Source: Stenotrophomonas indicatrix
GTDB taxonomy: Bacteria; Pseudomonadota; Gammaproteobacteria; Xanthomonadales; Xanthomonadaceae
Direction: 5' to 3'
NCBI GenBank assembly: GCA_041545745.1
Contig: CP168152.1
Span: 2,354,001 to 2,418,000, forward strand
DNA: 64,000 nt
The notes under the pieces are model-generated. The model saw only the letters and a program-made list of their open reading frames with translations. It did not search any database and was not told the origin of the DNA. Shown here one piece after another: positions 8,224-15,965 of the stretch (position 1 is the stretch's first letter; each line of letters opens with the position of its first letter). The position numbers were made by a program, and so were the translations under genes.

Positions 8224-9573
8224 ATGTCCGATCCCAGAAACACGCCTCCGCCGCTGCCCCAATCCGCTTCAGCACCGCCGCCCCTGCCGGCGGCGGTGCT
8301 GGACGGGCCGGGTTCGCCGCAGGACGTCCCTCCCCTGCCCGGCAGCTTCCCGCTCGATACCTCGACGCTGCCTGAGGCCATCCGCAACGAGATCGAGGCG
8401 CCCGACCCGGTCGCCATCGACACCTCCGCTGACGAACTGAAGGACGGCCTCAACCGTTGCCCGAAGTGCGGCGCTACCGATATCCGGCCCAAGCTGGGCA
8501 CCGATATCCTGGTCTGCCTGTACTGCCGTCACGAATGGCATGGCGCACGGGTGGAAGAAGAATTCGGCCTGGGCGAAGCCATCGACCAGCTGCGTGGCAC
8601 CGTCATCGCATCAGGCGCGCGCGATATCGATGCCGACACCTCGGCACTGATGACCTTCAAGTGCACCGGCTGCGGCGCCGAAGTCACGGTCAACACCGAA
8701 AGCACGATGACGGCGCGCTGCCACTGGTGCCGGCACGTGTTCGGCGTCAACGAACAGATCGCCAACGGCGCCGTGCCTGACGCCGTGCTGCCGTTCCACA
8801 TCAAGAAGGAGGATGCGGTCGCGCGCATCCGCCAGTTCGTGGACAAGCGCCGGATGTTCGCGCTCAAGGCGTTCAAGGAGCAGTTCACCCCGGAAAACGT
8901 GGTGGGTGTGTACCTGCCCTACATGATCGTCGACGGCAATGTCAGTGCGGCCGTGGCCGGCAAGGGCGAGATCAAGACGCGCGAATACACCCGTGGCAGC
9001 GAAAAGAACAAGCAGACCTACTACGACGCGGACATCTACCAGGTGGAACGCCAGGTCGATTTCACCGTGGACGACCTGCCGCTGGAATCGTCGGCAGAGC
9101 GCGGCAACCTCGACACGCGCGCCAACACCAACAACATCATCAATACGATTCTGCCGTTCGACACCAAGAACGCAGTGAAGTGGAACGCCTCCTACCTGGC
9201 GGGCTTCACCTCGGAAAAGCGCAACCTGGACGTCGAAAAGCTGCGGCCGCGACTGGAAGACCAGCTGCTGTCGATCGCCCGCGCGCAGGTGGAAGGCACG
9301 GTGCGCCGTTACGACCGTGGCGTGCGCTGGGAACAGGAACAACTGGAAGTGCACGGCACCCGCTGGGTGGCCATGTACCTGCCGGTGTGGCTGTATTCGT
9401 ACCACCAGCCCGGCAAGAATGGCGGCATGCTGCACTACATCGCGGTGAACGGCCGGACCGGTGAAACCATGGGCAGCGTGCCGGTGCAGCAGTGGAAGAT
9501 GCTGCTGGCGGCGCTGACCGCCGGCACGATCATCGAAGCCCTCGCAATTGCCTTCCTGGTGGCCAGCACATGA
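8224..9573 (+). CDS. Double zinc-ribbon (TFIIB-type) protein with C-terminal membrane anchor, YdjG-like
   Basis: 449 aa. A proline-rich N-terminus (about 1-45) precedes two rubredoxin-like ribbons: CPKCG...CLYC (about 78-101) and CTGCG...CHWC (about 150-174). A large beta-rich region follows, with VVGVYLPYMIVDGN and a later duplicated-looking WVAMYLPVWLYSYH, and then one hydrophobic helix at the very C-terminus (LLAALTAGTIIEALAIAFLV). The domain order resembles B. subtilis YdjG, the membrane partner of the SPFH protein YdjI. It lies 24 bases downstream of the SPFH gene, so the two are probably co-transcribed and form a membrane complex (inference). Confidence 0.82.
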   Translation: MSDPRNTPPPLPQSASAPPPLPAAVLDGPGSPQDVPPLPGSFPLDTSTLPEAIRNEIEAPDPVAIDTSADELKDGLNRCPKCGATDIRPKLGTDILVCLYCRHEWHGARVEEEFGLGEAIDQLRGTVIASGARDIDADTSALMTFKCTGCGAEVTVNTESTMTARCHWCRHVFGVNEQIANGAVPDAVLPFHIKKEDAVARIRQFVDKRRMFALKAFKEQFTPENVVGVYLPYMIVDGNVSAAVAGKGEIKTREYTRGSEKNKQTYYDADIYQVERQVDFTVDDLPLESSAERGNLDTRANTNNIINTILPFDTKNAVKWNASYLAGFTSEKRNLDVEKLRPRLEDQLLSIARAQVEGTVRRYDRGVRWEQEQLEVHGTRWVAMYLPVWLYSYHQPGKNGGMLHYIAVNGRTGETMGSVPVQQWKMLLAALTAGTIIEALAIAFLVAST

Positions 9574-9830
9574 GTGATGACAGTGGTCTTTGGTTGTTGG
9601 CTGCAGGCCCGGCCGGCGCGACCGCGCTGTACTGGGCGCTGTACCGGTTCTACCGCAATACCGACAAATCGCATTCGTTCGAACACGAAACCGCTGTCGA
9701 GGCGCAGCCGGTGACCGGCTCGGATCGTCGCGTGGACAGCATCAGCGGGACGCAGGAAAAGCGGATCCGCGGTGACAACGTGTATGAGTACCGAAAGCGT
9801 GTGGCGCGGGTGAAGACCGGCCCGGAATAG
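9570..9830 (+). CDS. Small membrane protein, third gene of the SPFH module
   Basis: 86 aa. The ATG at 9570 overlaps the stop of the zinc-ribbon gene (ATGA), which indicates translational coupling; the longer open frame upstream lies inside that gene. One N-terminal hydrophobic segment (LWLLAAGPAGATALYWAL) is followed by a charged soluble tail (about 58 residues) ending in YRKRVARVKTGPE. I recognise no family. Its position suggests a small accessory subunit of the SPFH/zinc-ribbon membrane complex. Confidence 0.75.
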   Translation: MSDDSGLWLLAAGPAGATALYWALYRFYRNTDKSHSFEHETAVEAQPVTGSDRRVDSISGTQEKRIRGDNVYEYRKRVARVKTGPE

Positions 9831-9837
9831 TCGACCC

Positions 9838-9855
9838 GGCCGGCCAGGGCCGGCC
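9838..9855 (+). terminator. GC-rich hairpin after the SPFH operon
   Basis: Inverted repeat GGCCGGC / GCCGGCC with a 4-base CAGG loop, starting eight bases after the last stop of the three-gene unit. It has no T-run, so it may be a weak or factor-assisted terminator. The rest of the gap up to 10050 is GC-rich and shows nothing else that I can assign. Confidence 0.45.
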
Positions 9856-10050
9856 ATGACTGTGGCGGACTGCCCAGATCCGGGCGCAATGCCGTGCCTA
9901 TACTGCTGCCGCCCTGGTCCGGCGGCGCGTTCGCGCCCGTCGATCCGGGCGGCGGGGCTGGATGTCCCCGTCCGGCCCGTGGCAGCAGCCGCGGGCCCTT
10001 GCAGTGATTCGTAACCCGACGCGGTTGAACCAATCACCAGGGAGGACGCT

Positions 10051-11709
10051 ATGCGTTATACACGCCGTGATTTCCTAGCAACCACTGCCACCGCCTCATT
10101 GGCATCGCTGTTCGCACCCAGTGCGCTGGCCAGTGCCCAAAGCGCGACCGACGGTACCGCAGTGGCGCGCTTCCACCGTTACAACGTCACCAGCCCGGAA
10201 GGCCAGCGCATGCTGGCCAGTTATGCGCGCGGCATCCAGGCAATGCTGGCGCTGCCGGCTGACGACCCGCGCAACTGGTTCCGCAATGCGTTCGTGCACC
10301 TGATGGATTGCCCGCACGGCAACTGGTGGTTCTATGTCTGGCATCGCGGCTACGTAGGCTACTTCGAACAGACCATCCGCGAGCTCAGCGGCGATCGCCA
10401 GTTCGCCATGCCGTACTGGGACTGGACCGAACTTCCGCAGATTCCGGTTGCGATGTTCGACGGCCTGTTGACCCCGACCGACAAGGCCTATACGCCCTAC
10501 ACCCGCAACCTGGCGGTGTTCACCCAGTTCATGAAGCCTGCGTTGCAGCGCCACTGGAACACCCTGGACAGTGGGCAGCGGCAGCAGCTGTCGCTGCGTG
10601 GTTACAACAGCGCCGAAGACGTCTGGAACGACGTCACCGGCTACAACGCCAAGGAACAGACCGGCATTTCCGGCAATGCGGCGTACGCGGTTACCTGTGG
10701 CGCCCGTTATCTCTGGCGCGAGCACCCGGGCTTCGACCCGAAGACGGCCTCCGCCGTGTCCGCCGACACCATCCGTGCCGGCCTGTCACCGGTGGAGTTC
10801 AACAACCCTGACATCAGCCGCAGCTTCACCAGCTCGCGCACCACCTCGCACGTGCTGCAGCCCGATGGGGCCACCAAGTTCTCGGTGCTGGAAGGCTTCC
10901 CGCACAACAAGGTGCACAACTGCATTGGCGGTGTCGGCGCCGTCGATCCCGGCCCCTACGGCAACATGACCAACTTCCTGTCGCCGCTGGATCCGATCTT
11001 CTACCTGCACCACGCCAACATGGATCGCCTGTGGGATGTGTGGACACGCAGGCAGCAGGCCTTCGGCCGCCCGATCATGCCGACCGACGCTGCCGAACGC
11101 CGGCAGTTCATGGACGAACCGTTCCGCTTCTTCGTCAATGGCCAGGGCCGCTACGTCGGCACGCGCCCGGCCGCGGAATTCTTCTCCACCACCGCGTTCG
11201 ACTATGACTACGTCTATGGCCGCGGTGTCCGTGCCGCAGAGCAGGCCGCAACGGCTCCGAACGCCGCGAAGGCCGCGCGGCTGGTGCGCGGCAAGCGGAC
11301 CGACGGCGCCGTGCGTGTAGCCGTGCCGAACGAAGCGGTTCGTGCGCATCTGGCGGCCACCGGCCCGCGCATGCTGATTGCGGAGGTGACCCTCGAGCGC
11401 CCCCATGGACTGCACAACACGCGCGAGTTCGACGTGCTGATCAATGCACCGGCCGACGTCACCTCGGTCAGCGCGGACAGTCCGTACTACGCCGGCACGG
11501 TCTCATTCTTCGGGCCGAGCATGGCGGCCATGGGGCACGATCATCCAACGACGTTCGCCGTGCCATTGCCACAGACGCTGGGGGCGCTGCGCGCGGATGC
11601 TGCCGGCGGCGGTTCGACGACGCTGGAGATCCGCCTGGTCGCCTCGTCGGGCCAGGCGCCGCAATCGTTCCCGGTGCTGGATGCGGCGATCCTGGTGGCT
11701 CCACACTAG
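10051..11709 (+). CDS. Tat-exported tyrosinase (type-3 dicopper oxidase)
   Basis: 552 aa. The N-terminus carries a twin-arginine signal (TRRDFLATTATASLASLF) ending near ALASAQ, so the folded, copper-loaded enzyme is probably exported. The CuA region is seen around CPHGNWWFYVWHRGYVGYFE with PYWDWTE after it, and CuB around HNKVHNCIGG and DPIFYLHHANMDRLWDVW. These are the histidine clusters that bind the two copper ions. Tyrosinases hydroxylate monophenols and oxidise o-diphenols to quinones, leading to melanin-like pigment. The roughly 150-residue C-terminal beta domain (from about residue 395) could shield the site or act as a built-in caddie. A purine-rich GGGAGGA precedes the ATG. The gene appears monocistronic. 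Confidence 0.92.
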   Translation: MRYTRRDFLATTATASLASLFAPSALASAQSATDGTAVARFHRYNVTSPEGQRMLASYARGIQAMLALPADDPRNWFRNAFVHLMDCPHGNWWFYVWHRGYVGYFEQTIRELSGDRQFAMPYWDWTELPQIPVAMFDGLLTPTDKAYTPYTRNLAVFTQFMKPALQRHWNTLDSGQRQQLSLRGYNSAEDVWNDVTGYNAKEQTGISGNAAYAVTCGARYLWREHPGFDPKTASAVSADTIRAGLSPVEFNNPDISRSFTSSRTTSHVLQPDGATKFSVLEGFPHNKVHNCIGGVGAVDPGPYGNMTNFLSPLDPIFYLHHANMDRLWDVWTRRQQAFGRPIMPTDAAERRQFMDEPFRFFVNGQGRYVGTRPAAEFFSTTAFDYDYVYGRGVRAAEQAATAPNAAKAARLVRGKRTDGAVRVAVPNEAVRAHLAATGPRMLIAEVTLERPHGLHNTREFDVLINAPADVTSVSADSPYYAGTVSFFGPSMAAMGHDHPTTFAVPLPQTLGALRADAAGGGSTTLEIRLVASSGQAPQSFPVLDAAILVAPH

Positions 11710-11728
11710 CGGGCGCTCCGGGCGGGTG

Positions 11729-11751
11729 GCGTCGCAGCGGGGCGACGCTAC
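11729..11751 (-). repeat. SMAG-like (GTAG-ended) palindromic element
   Basis: On the minus strand this reads GTAG followed by a GCGTCGC / GCGACGC stem with a short loop. It sits in the 210-base gap after the tyrosinase gene. A GTAG tetranucleotide at one foot of a short stem-loop is the hallmark of the Stenotrophomonas extragenic SMAG repeats. The sequence class differs from the copies near 24.8 kb. No other element was recognised in this gap apart from the purine-rich leader before 11921. Confidence 0.55.
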
Positions 11752-11920
11752 CTCGGGCTGCCGCATGCAGGCGGCGGTCCAACCGGCGAGGGTGCACTCG
11801 GATTGACCCGCGCTGGCGTAGGCCCATGGACGGCCTTCATCACATCCGCCCTGCCCCGCCGGGCCTATGCTCCCGCCCACACACTCCGCTGTTTCCGTTG
11901 TCCCCAACGAGGATTCAACG

Positions 11921-12577
11921 ATGGCGACCGTGTTCCCCTACCTCGGCCTGCTGGCCCTCTGCAGCCTTGCCGCACCGGCGACCACACTGGCCCAGGATGC
12001 TTCCATCGGGCTCGGCCAGCAATCCAGCAGCACCCAGTCCTCCAGCACTTCGCAGACAACGGAAACCACCCGGTCGACGTCGGGCTCGAGCAACGATGAC
12101 AGCGCCGGAAAGAACACGGGCGACTCGGCATTCGGCAATCTCGGATCGATGACGACCCGGTCGAGTAGCACCGGCAGCTCGCATTCCGAGTCGCGCAGTG
12201 AGCGCAAGGGCGCGGAGATCGATATCGGTTTCCATGAAGACCGCAGCGACGACTGGGGCCACGAACGCCACCGCGGCGATCCGGTCAATGAAAGCGATCT
12301 GTTCGGCAACTGGACGCTGGGCCAGGAAAACGGCAACAGCTGCACCATCGAACTGAAGAACAGCCCGTGGTTCGGTGGCTATGGCGCGTGGGTGCCGGCC
12401 GGTTGCCCGGACGAGTTCTTCGCGGCCAACCGCTGGCTGCTGTCGGGCAACCAACTGCTGACTACCGATACCGACAACAAGGTGATCGGCCGCTTTCGCC
12501 AGAGCGGTGGCGGGCGCTGGTCGGGGCGACGCGAATCAGACGGTGCACGGCTGTATCTGAATCAAGTCGGGCGCTGA
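11921..12577 (+). CDS. Secreted protein with AprI/Inh-type protease-inhibitor domain
   Basis: 218 aa. I chose the start at 11921 because it opens a clear Sec signal peptide (YLGLLALCSLAAPATTLAQ) and has an AGGA-like site upstream. Residues about 25-125 are a low-complexity Ser/Thr/Gln-rich then charged linker. The C-terminal roughly 95 residues form a small beta-barrel pattern: LFGNWTLGQENGNSC, one more Cys about 24 residues later, NRWLLSGNQLL and GRWSGRRESDGARLYL. This matches the Inh/AprI inhibitors of secreted metalloproteases (and Brucella Omp19). The two cysteines could form the family disulfide. S. maltophilia secretes many proteases, so self-protection in the periplasm is plausible, but the target is unknown. 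Confidence 0.72.
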   Translation: MATVFPYLGLLALCSLAAPATTLAQDASIGLGQQSSSTQSSSTSQTTETTRSTSGSSNDDSAGKNTGDSAFGNLGSMTTRSSSTGSSHSESRSERKGAEIDIGFHEDRSDDWGHERHRGDPVNESDLFGNWTLGQENGNSCTIELKNSPWFGGYGAWVPAGCPDEFFAANRWLLSGNQLLTTDTDNKVIGRFRQSGGGRWSGRRESDGARLYLNQVGR

Positions 12578-12706
12578 GAGCTGATGCTGCCCTGAAGGAG
12601 CGCGTTCTTGTCCACGCAAGGATATGCATGGATCTGGATTTCGATTCAAGCGCTTTCGCGAACGGCCGATATCCGGAGGTGAAGCCCGACTCATGGACGA
12701 TGCGCG

Positions 12707-13939
12707 ATGCCGTTGCAGGACCCCCGCCCCGACACCCTTTCGCCTACTTCCGGCTCGCCTTGGCCGGCAGCGTCCAAAATCCTGACCGACATCTACGCCC
12801 ACAAGGCGTTGTTCGCGCTGGCGGGCACCCTTGCGATGATCGTCTTCTTCTGGCGGATCCACTACCTGCCAAGCCTTGCACTGACCGATATCGGTCTGGT
12901 GGCGGCGGCCATCGTCTTCTTTTCGGTCGTGATGGTCATCGTGGTCATCTTGACGCTCATGCTCCCCGCCGCTGTGCTGATCGAGTGGCAGAAATCAGGA
13001 TTCATCACCGACAGAAGCAGCGTCCGCACATCTCAGACGCAATGGTTGGCGTCCGCTGGCCTCAGCATGGGTATGGCCATGCTGGGAGCGGCCCTGGCAA
13101 CAGGCTGGATGTACGTCTGGCTTTTCACTCCGCTCGGCGACGCTGCACCCATCCTGTTCGCAGGCGCCATTCTGGTCGGTGCCGCTGGCGCCTTCGCGCC
13201 GATGGGAATGAAGCCCAAGCCCATTGATGAGCCCGTCGGCAGCGTTCTACGGAAGAAGAAGATCTGGTGGGCACTGAAGCTGACTGCACTGTCCGCTTGC
13301 CTTTACCTGTTCACGCTCCCCTTGATCGCGATCGTGGTCTTCGGCACCCATTCCGCAGCCGCCACGATGAGCGGCTGGGAAGTGCTCCTGGTCTCGCTCG
13401 GGCTGCCGCTCCTTCACTTGGTCATCTTGAGCATCAGAACACTCCCGCTCTGGTCCCGGGTACTCGCACTTGCCTTGGTAATCGCCCCGATCCTGCTCAT
13501 TGCCGGCACCCTGTTCGAATCACTCGACCGCGCTGCCAACACGTTCCAGCTAGGGATGCTGCCCCACCAGAGTGTGGTGGTATCGAGCGAGGGCTGCAGG
13601 ATGGTTCGGGCATCCGGGGTGTCAACCAACTGCCGCAGAATCGACGGCCCCGGGAAGGAGCTGTATGAGATCCGGGATGTCTTCCTGCTCAATCGCCTTG
13701 GCAGCCACACCGTCATCGCCGAACCGGGCTGGACGCCGAAGACCCGAACCCGGTCGATCCCCGTGCCCAGCAGCGAAGTGTTCACATGGTACACGACGCC
13801 TGAAGCTCCCCAAGCAACTCCCCCACCGCAGCCTCCGGAACCTCCGGCGCCAACATCCGTCACACCGCCACCACCGGTGAAGGCCGCCACCGGCGCGGTG
13901 CGCAAATCAAGGCCGCGGCAAAGGGCTCCCGCCTGCTGA
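12707..13939 (+). CDS. Multi-pass membrane protein of unknown function with proline-rich C-terminus
   Basis: 410 aa. The frame is closed by a stop at 12680, so the ATG at 12707 is the only reasonable start, although no good ribosome site lies directly before it. Hydrophobic segments are visible around residues 30-48, 55-90, 120-145, 150-170, 195-220, 230-250 and 255-275. A soluble domain of about 110 residues with two cysteines (SSEGCRMVRASGVSTNCRR) follows, then a proline-rich tail (about 365-395). I recognise no family. Codon use is less strongly GC-rich than its neighbours, which may suggest later acquisition, but that impression is by eye. Confidence 0.65.
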   Translation: MPLQDPRPDTLSPTSGSPWPAASKILTDIYAHKALFALAGTLAMIVFFWRIHYLPSLALTDIGLVAAAIVFFSVVMVIVVILTLMLPAAVLIEWQKSGFITDRSSVRTSQTQWLASAGLSMGMAMLGAALATGWMYVWLFTPLGDAAPILFAGAILVGAAGAFAPMGMKPKPIDEPVGSVLRKKKIWWALKLTALSACLYLFTLPLIAIVVFGTHSAAATMSGWEVLLVSLGLPLLHLVILSIRTLPLWSRVLALALVIAPILLIAGTLFESLDRAANTFQLGMLPHQSVVVSSEGCRMVRASGVSTNCRRIDGPGKELYEIRDVFLLNRLGSHTVIAEPGWTPKTRTRSIPVPSSEVFTWYTTPEAPQATPPPQPPEPPAPTSVTPPPPVKAATGAVRKSRPRQRAPAC

Positions 13940-14035
13940 CCCAGACGCGGCGGAGCTGTGAACGGCGTTCGCCCTGCACACGCCGGGGACAAGGTGGACG
14001 CGATCATCAGTCTTCCGCGCCACCTTGTCTCTGCC

Positions 14036-14995
14036 ATGTCCTCGCCCTCCGGCTCACGTCTGGTCATCTACGCTGCACTGGCAGGCAACCTCGCCATCGC
14101 CATTGCCAAGTTCACCGCCGCTGGCCTGTCCGGCAGCTCGGCCATGCTCAGCGAGGGCGTGCACTCGCTGGTCGATACCCTCAACGAAGTGTTGCTGCTG
14201 TACGGTCTACGCCGTGCCGAGAAGGCCCCCGACACGCTGCACCCGTTCGGCTACGGCCGCGAACTGTACTTCTGGAGCTTCATCGTCGCCCTGCTGGTAT
14301 TTGCCGCCGGTGCCGGCGTCTCGGCCTACGAGGGCATCCAGCACATCCGCCAGCCGGAGCCGGCCACCAATCACGCCATCAGCTACAGCGTGCTGGGCAT
14401 CTCCATACTGTTCGAGGGCGCTTCATGGTGGGTGGCGCTGCGCGAATTCCGCCGCAGCAAGGGCTCGCTGGGATACTTCGAGGCGTTCCGCCGCAGCAAG
14501 GATCCGTCCACCTTCACCGTGCTGCTGGAAGACAGTGCCGCCCTGCTCGGCCTCGGCTTCGCACTGGTCGGGCTGCTGGCCGCACAACTGCTGGAGATGC
14601 CGGTGCTTGATGGGGTCGCCTCGCTGTGCATTGCCGGTGTGCTGGCGCTGACCGCATTCCTGCTCGCGCGCGAGACCAAGGGCCTGCTGATCGGCGAGCC
14701 GGCCCACCCGGCGGTAGCGCAACGGATCATGGCCGTGGCCGTGACCGACCCGGATCTGCGCCGCGCCAACGGCGTGACCACCCTGCAGATGGGCCCGGAA
14801 CAAGTGGTGGCGATGCTCAGTGCGGAATTCGAGGACGATCGCACGACACCGCAGATCGAGGCCTGCATCACCCGGATCGAGTCTGCGGTGAAACAGGAGT
14901 TCCCGGAACTGGTGGCAGTGTTCATCAAACCGCAGACACCGGAGGTGTTTGCCGCGCGCCGGGCCGCGCTCGATCGTCCGGCCACGGCGGAGTGA
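14036..14995 (+). CDS. Cation diffusion facilitator (CDF) family transporter
   Basis: 319 aa from the ATG at 14036. A GTG at 13958 would add 26 residues that look non-conserved, so the shorter form is preferred. CDF features are LSEGVHSLVDTLNEVLLLYG, HPFGYGRELYFWSF and the later LEDSAALLGLGFALVGLLA, which carries the acidic metal-binding positions of the fifth helix. Six membrane helices are expected, then a cytoplasmic domain (about 215-319). The family exports divalent metals such as Zn2+, Fe2+ or Mn2+ by proton antiport. The metal cannot be told from the sequence. Confidence 0.87.
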   Translation: MSSPSGSRLVIYAALAGNLAIAIAKFTAAGLSGSSAMLSEGVHSLVDTLNEVLLLYGLRRAEKAPDTLHPFGYGRELYFWSFIVALLVFAAGAGVSAYEGIQHIRQPEPATNHAISYSVLGISILFEGASWWVALREFRRSKGSLGYFEAFRRSKDPSTFTVLLEDSAALLGLGFALVGLLAAQLLEMPVLDGVASLCIAGVLALTAFLLARETKGLLIGEPAHPAVAQRIMAVAVTDPDLRRANGVTTLQMGPEQVVAMLSAEFEDDRTTPQIEACITRIESAVKQEFPELVAVFIKPQTPEVFAARRAALDRPATAE

Positions 14996-15041
14996 CGCCG
15001 CGCTGGCGACAGCTTCACCGCTGACAGGCGATGATTCCACC

Positions 15042-15704
15042 ATGCCCATACAGACCGGTCCAGATGCCACGCTCGTCGCACAACCCATTGACGGGACCAG
15101 GCTGCCGCGCGCCTTCTATCAGCGACCTTCAACGGCGGTCGCACCAGAGCTGCTGAACAAGTTGCTGGTTCGCAACGACGGCCGCGTGGCACGCATTGTC
15201 GAGGTCGAGGCGTATGCCGGCAGCGAAGACCCAGCGGCACACTCCTGGCGCGGCATGACCGCGCGCAACGCCAGCATGTTCGGCGAAGCGGGCCATCTCT
15301 ATGTCTACTTCACTTATGGCATGCACTGGGGCAGCAATGTCGTCTGTGGTGACGTCGGTGAGGGCGTTGCGGTACTGCTGCGCGCCGCCGCGCCAATTGC
15401 CGGGCAGGAGCTGATGTACCCGCTGCGCCCTGCCGCCCGCCACGACCATGACCTGGCCAGTGGTCCCGGCAAGCTGTCGCAGGCGTTTGGCCTGGACCGG
15501 CGCTTCGACGGCGCCGACCTGGTGACTGCCAGCCATGGCATCACGATACTGGACGACGGCATGCCGCCGCCGGACGACCCGGTGGTGGGGCCGCGCATCG
15601 GCATCACCCGTGCCGTGGATTTTCCTTGGCGCTGGCATGTACGCGATCACCGTCACGTTTCGGTACGCGCGCCCCGCGCGGCAACACGAAGGAGCCCCCG
15701 ATGA
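15042..15704 (+). CDS. DNA-3-methyladenine glycosylase (AAG/MPG family)
   Basis: 220 aa. Start 15042 was chosen because the upstream in-frame extension runs back into the CDF gene. Family motifs are LPRAFYQRPSTAVAPELLNK, the catalytic-region RIVEVEAYAGSEDPAAHSW, the TARNASMFGEAGHLYVYFTYG segment and the later GPGKLSQAFGL. The enzyme excises alkylated purines (3-methyladenine, hypoxanthine) from DNA, starting base excision repair in the cytoplasm. The stop overlaps the ATG of the next small gene (ATGA at 15701-15704), so the two are translationally coupled. Confidence 0.92.
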   Translation: MPIQTGPDATLVAQPIDGTRLPRAFYQRPSTAVAPELLNKLLVRNDGRVARIVEVEAYAGSEDPAAHSWRGMTARNASMFGEAGHLYVYFTYGMHWGSNVVCGDVGEGVAVLLRAAAPIAGQELMYPLRPAARHDHDLASGPGKLSQAFGLDRRFDGADLVTASHGITILDDGMPPPDDPVVGPRIGITRAVDFPWRWHVRDHRHVSVRAPRAATRRSPR

Positions 15705-15895
15705 CACCCCTCGACAAACCGTTACGCCGGCACCTTACCGTCGCCGGCAAGCCTTATACGCTGACCCTCGATCCGAGCGGGCTGAAGCTGGTCGAGAAAG
15801 GACGACGGAAAGGTCTGGAACTGCGCTGGCAGGACCTTGTCTCCGGTGATGCCGCGTTGGCCAGCGCCCTGCAGGCATCCCTGCAGCAGCCATGA
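15701..15895 (+). CDS. Small conserved-looking protein downstream of the glycosylase
   Basis: 64 aa with AAGGAG 6-11 bases before the ATG, which overlaps the glycosylase stop. The sequence (RRHLTVAGKPYTLTLDPSG, then KLVEKGRRKGLELRWQDL) looks like a small beta-rich, basic protein. I recognise no named family. Coupling to the repair gene suggests an accessory role or simple co-transcription. Confidence 0.7.
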   Translation: MTPLDKPLRRHLTVAGKPYTLTLDPSGLKLVEKGRRKGLELRWQDLVSGDAALASALQASLQQP

Positions 15896-15965
15896 TCAAG
15901 CGCATCACGACGGCATCACCAGTGTACGCAGCGCGCTAACAAACCGAGTACTAGCGTGGGAAGCC

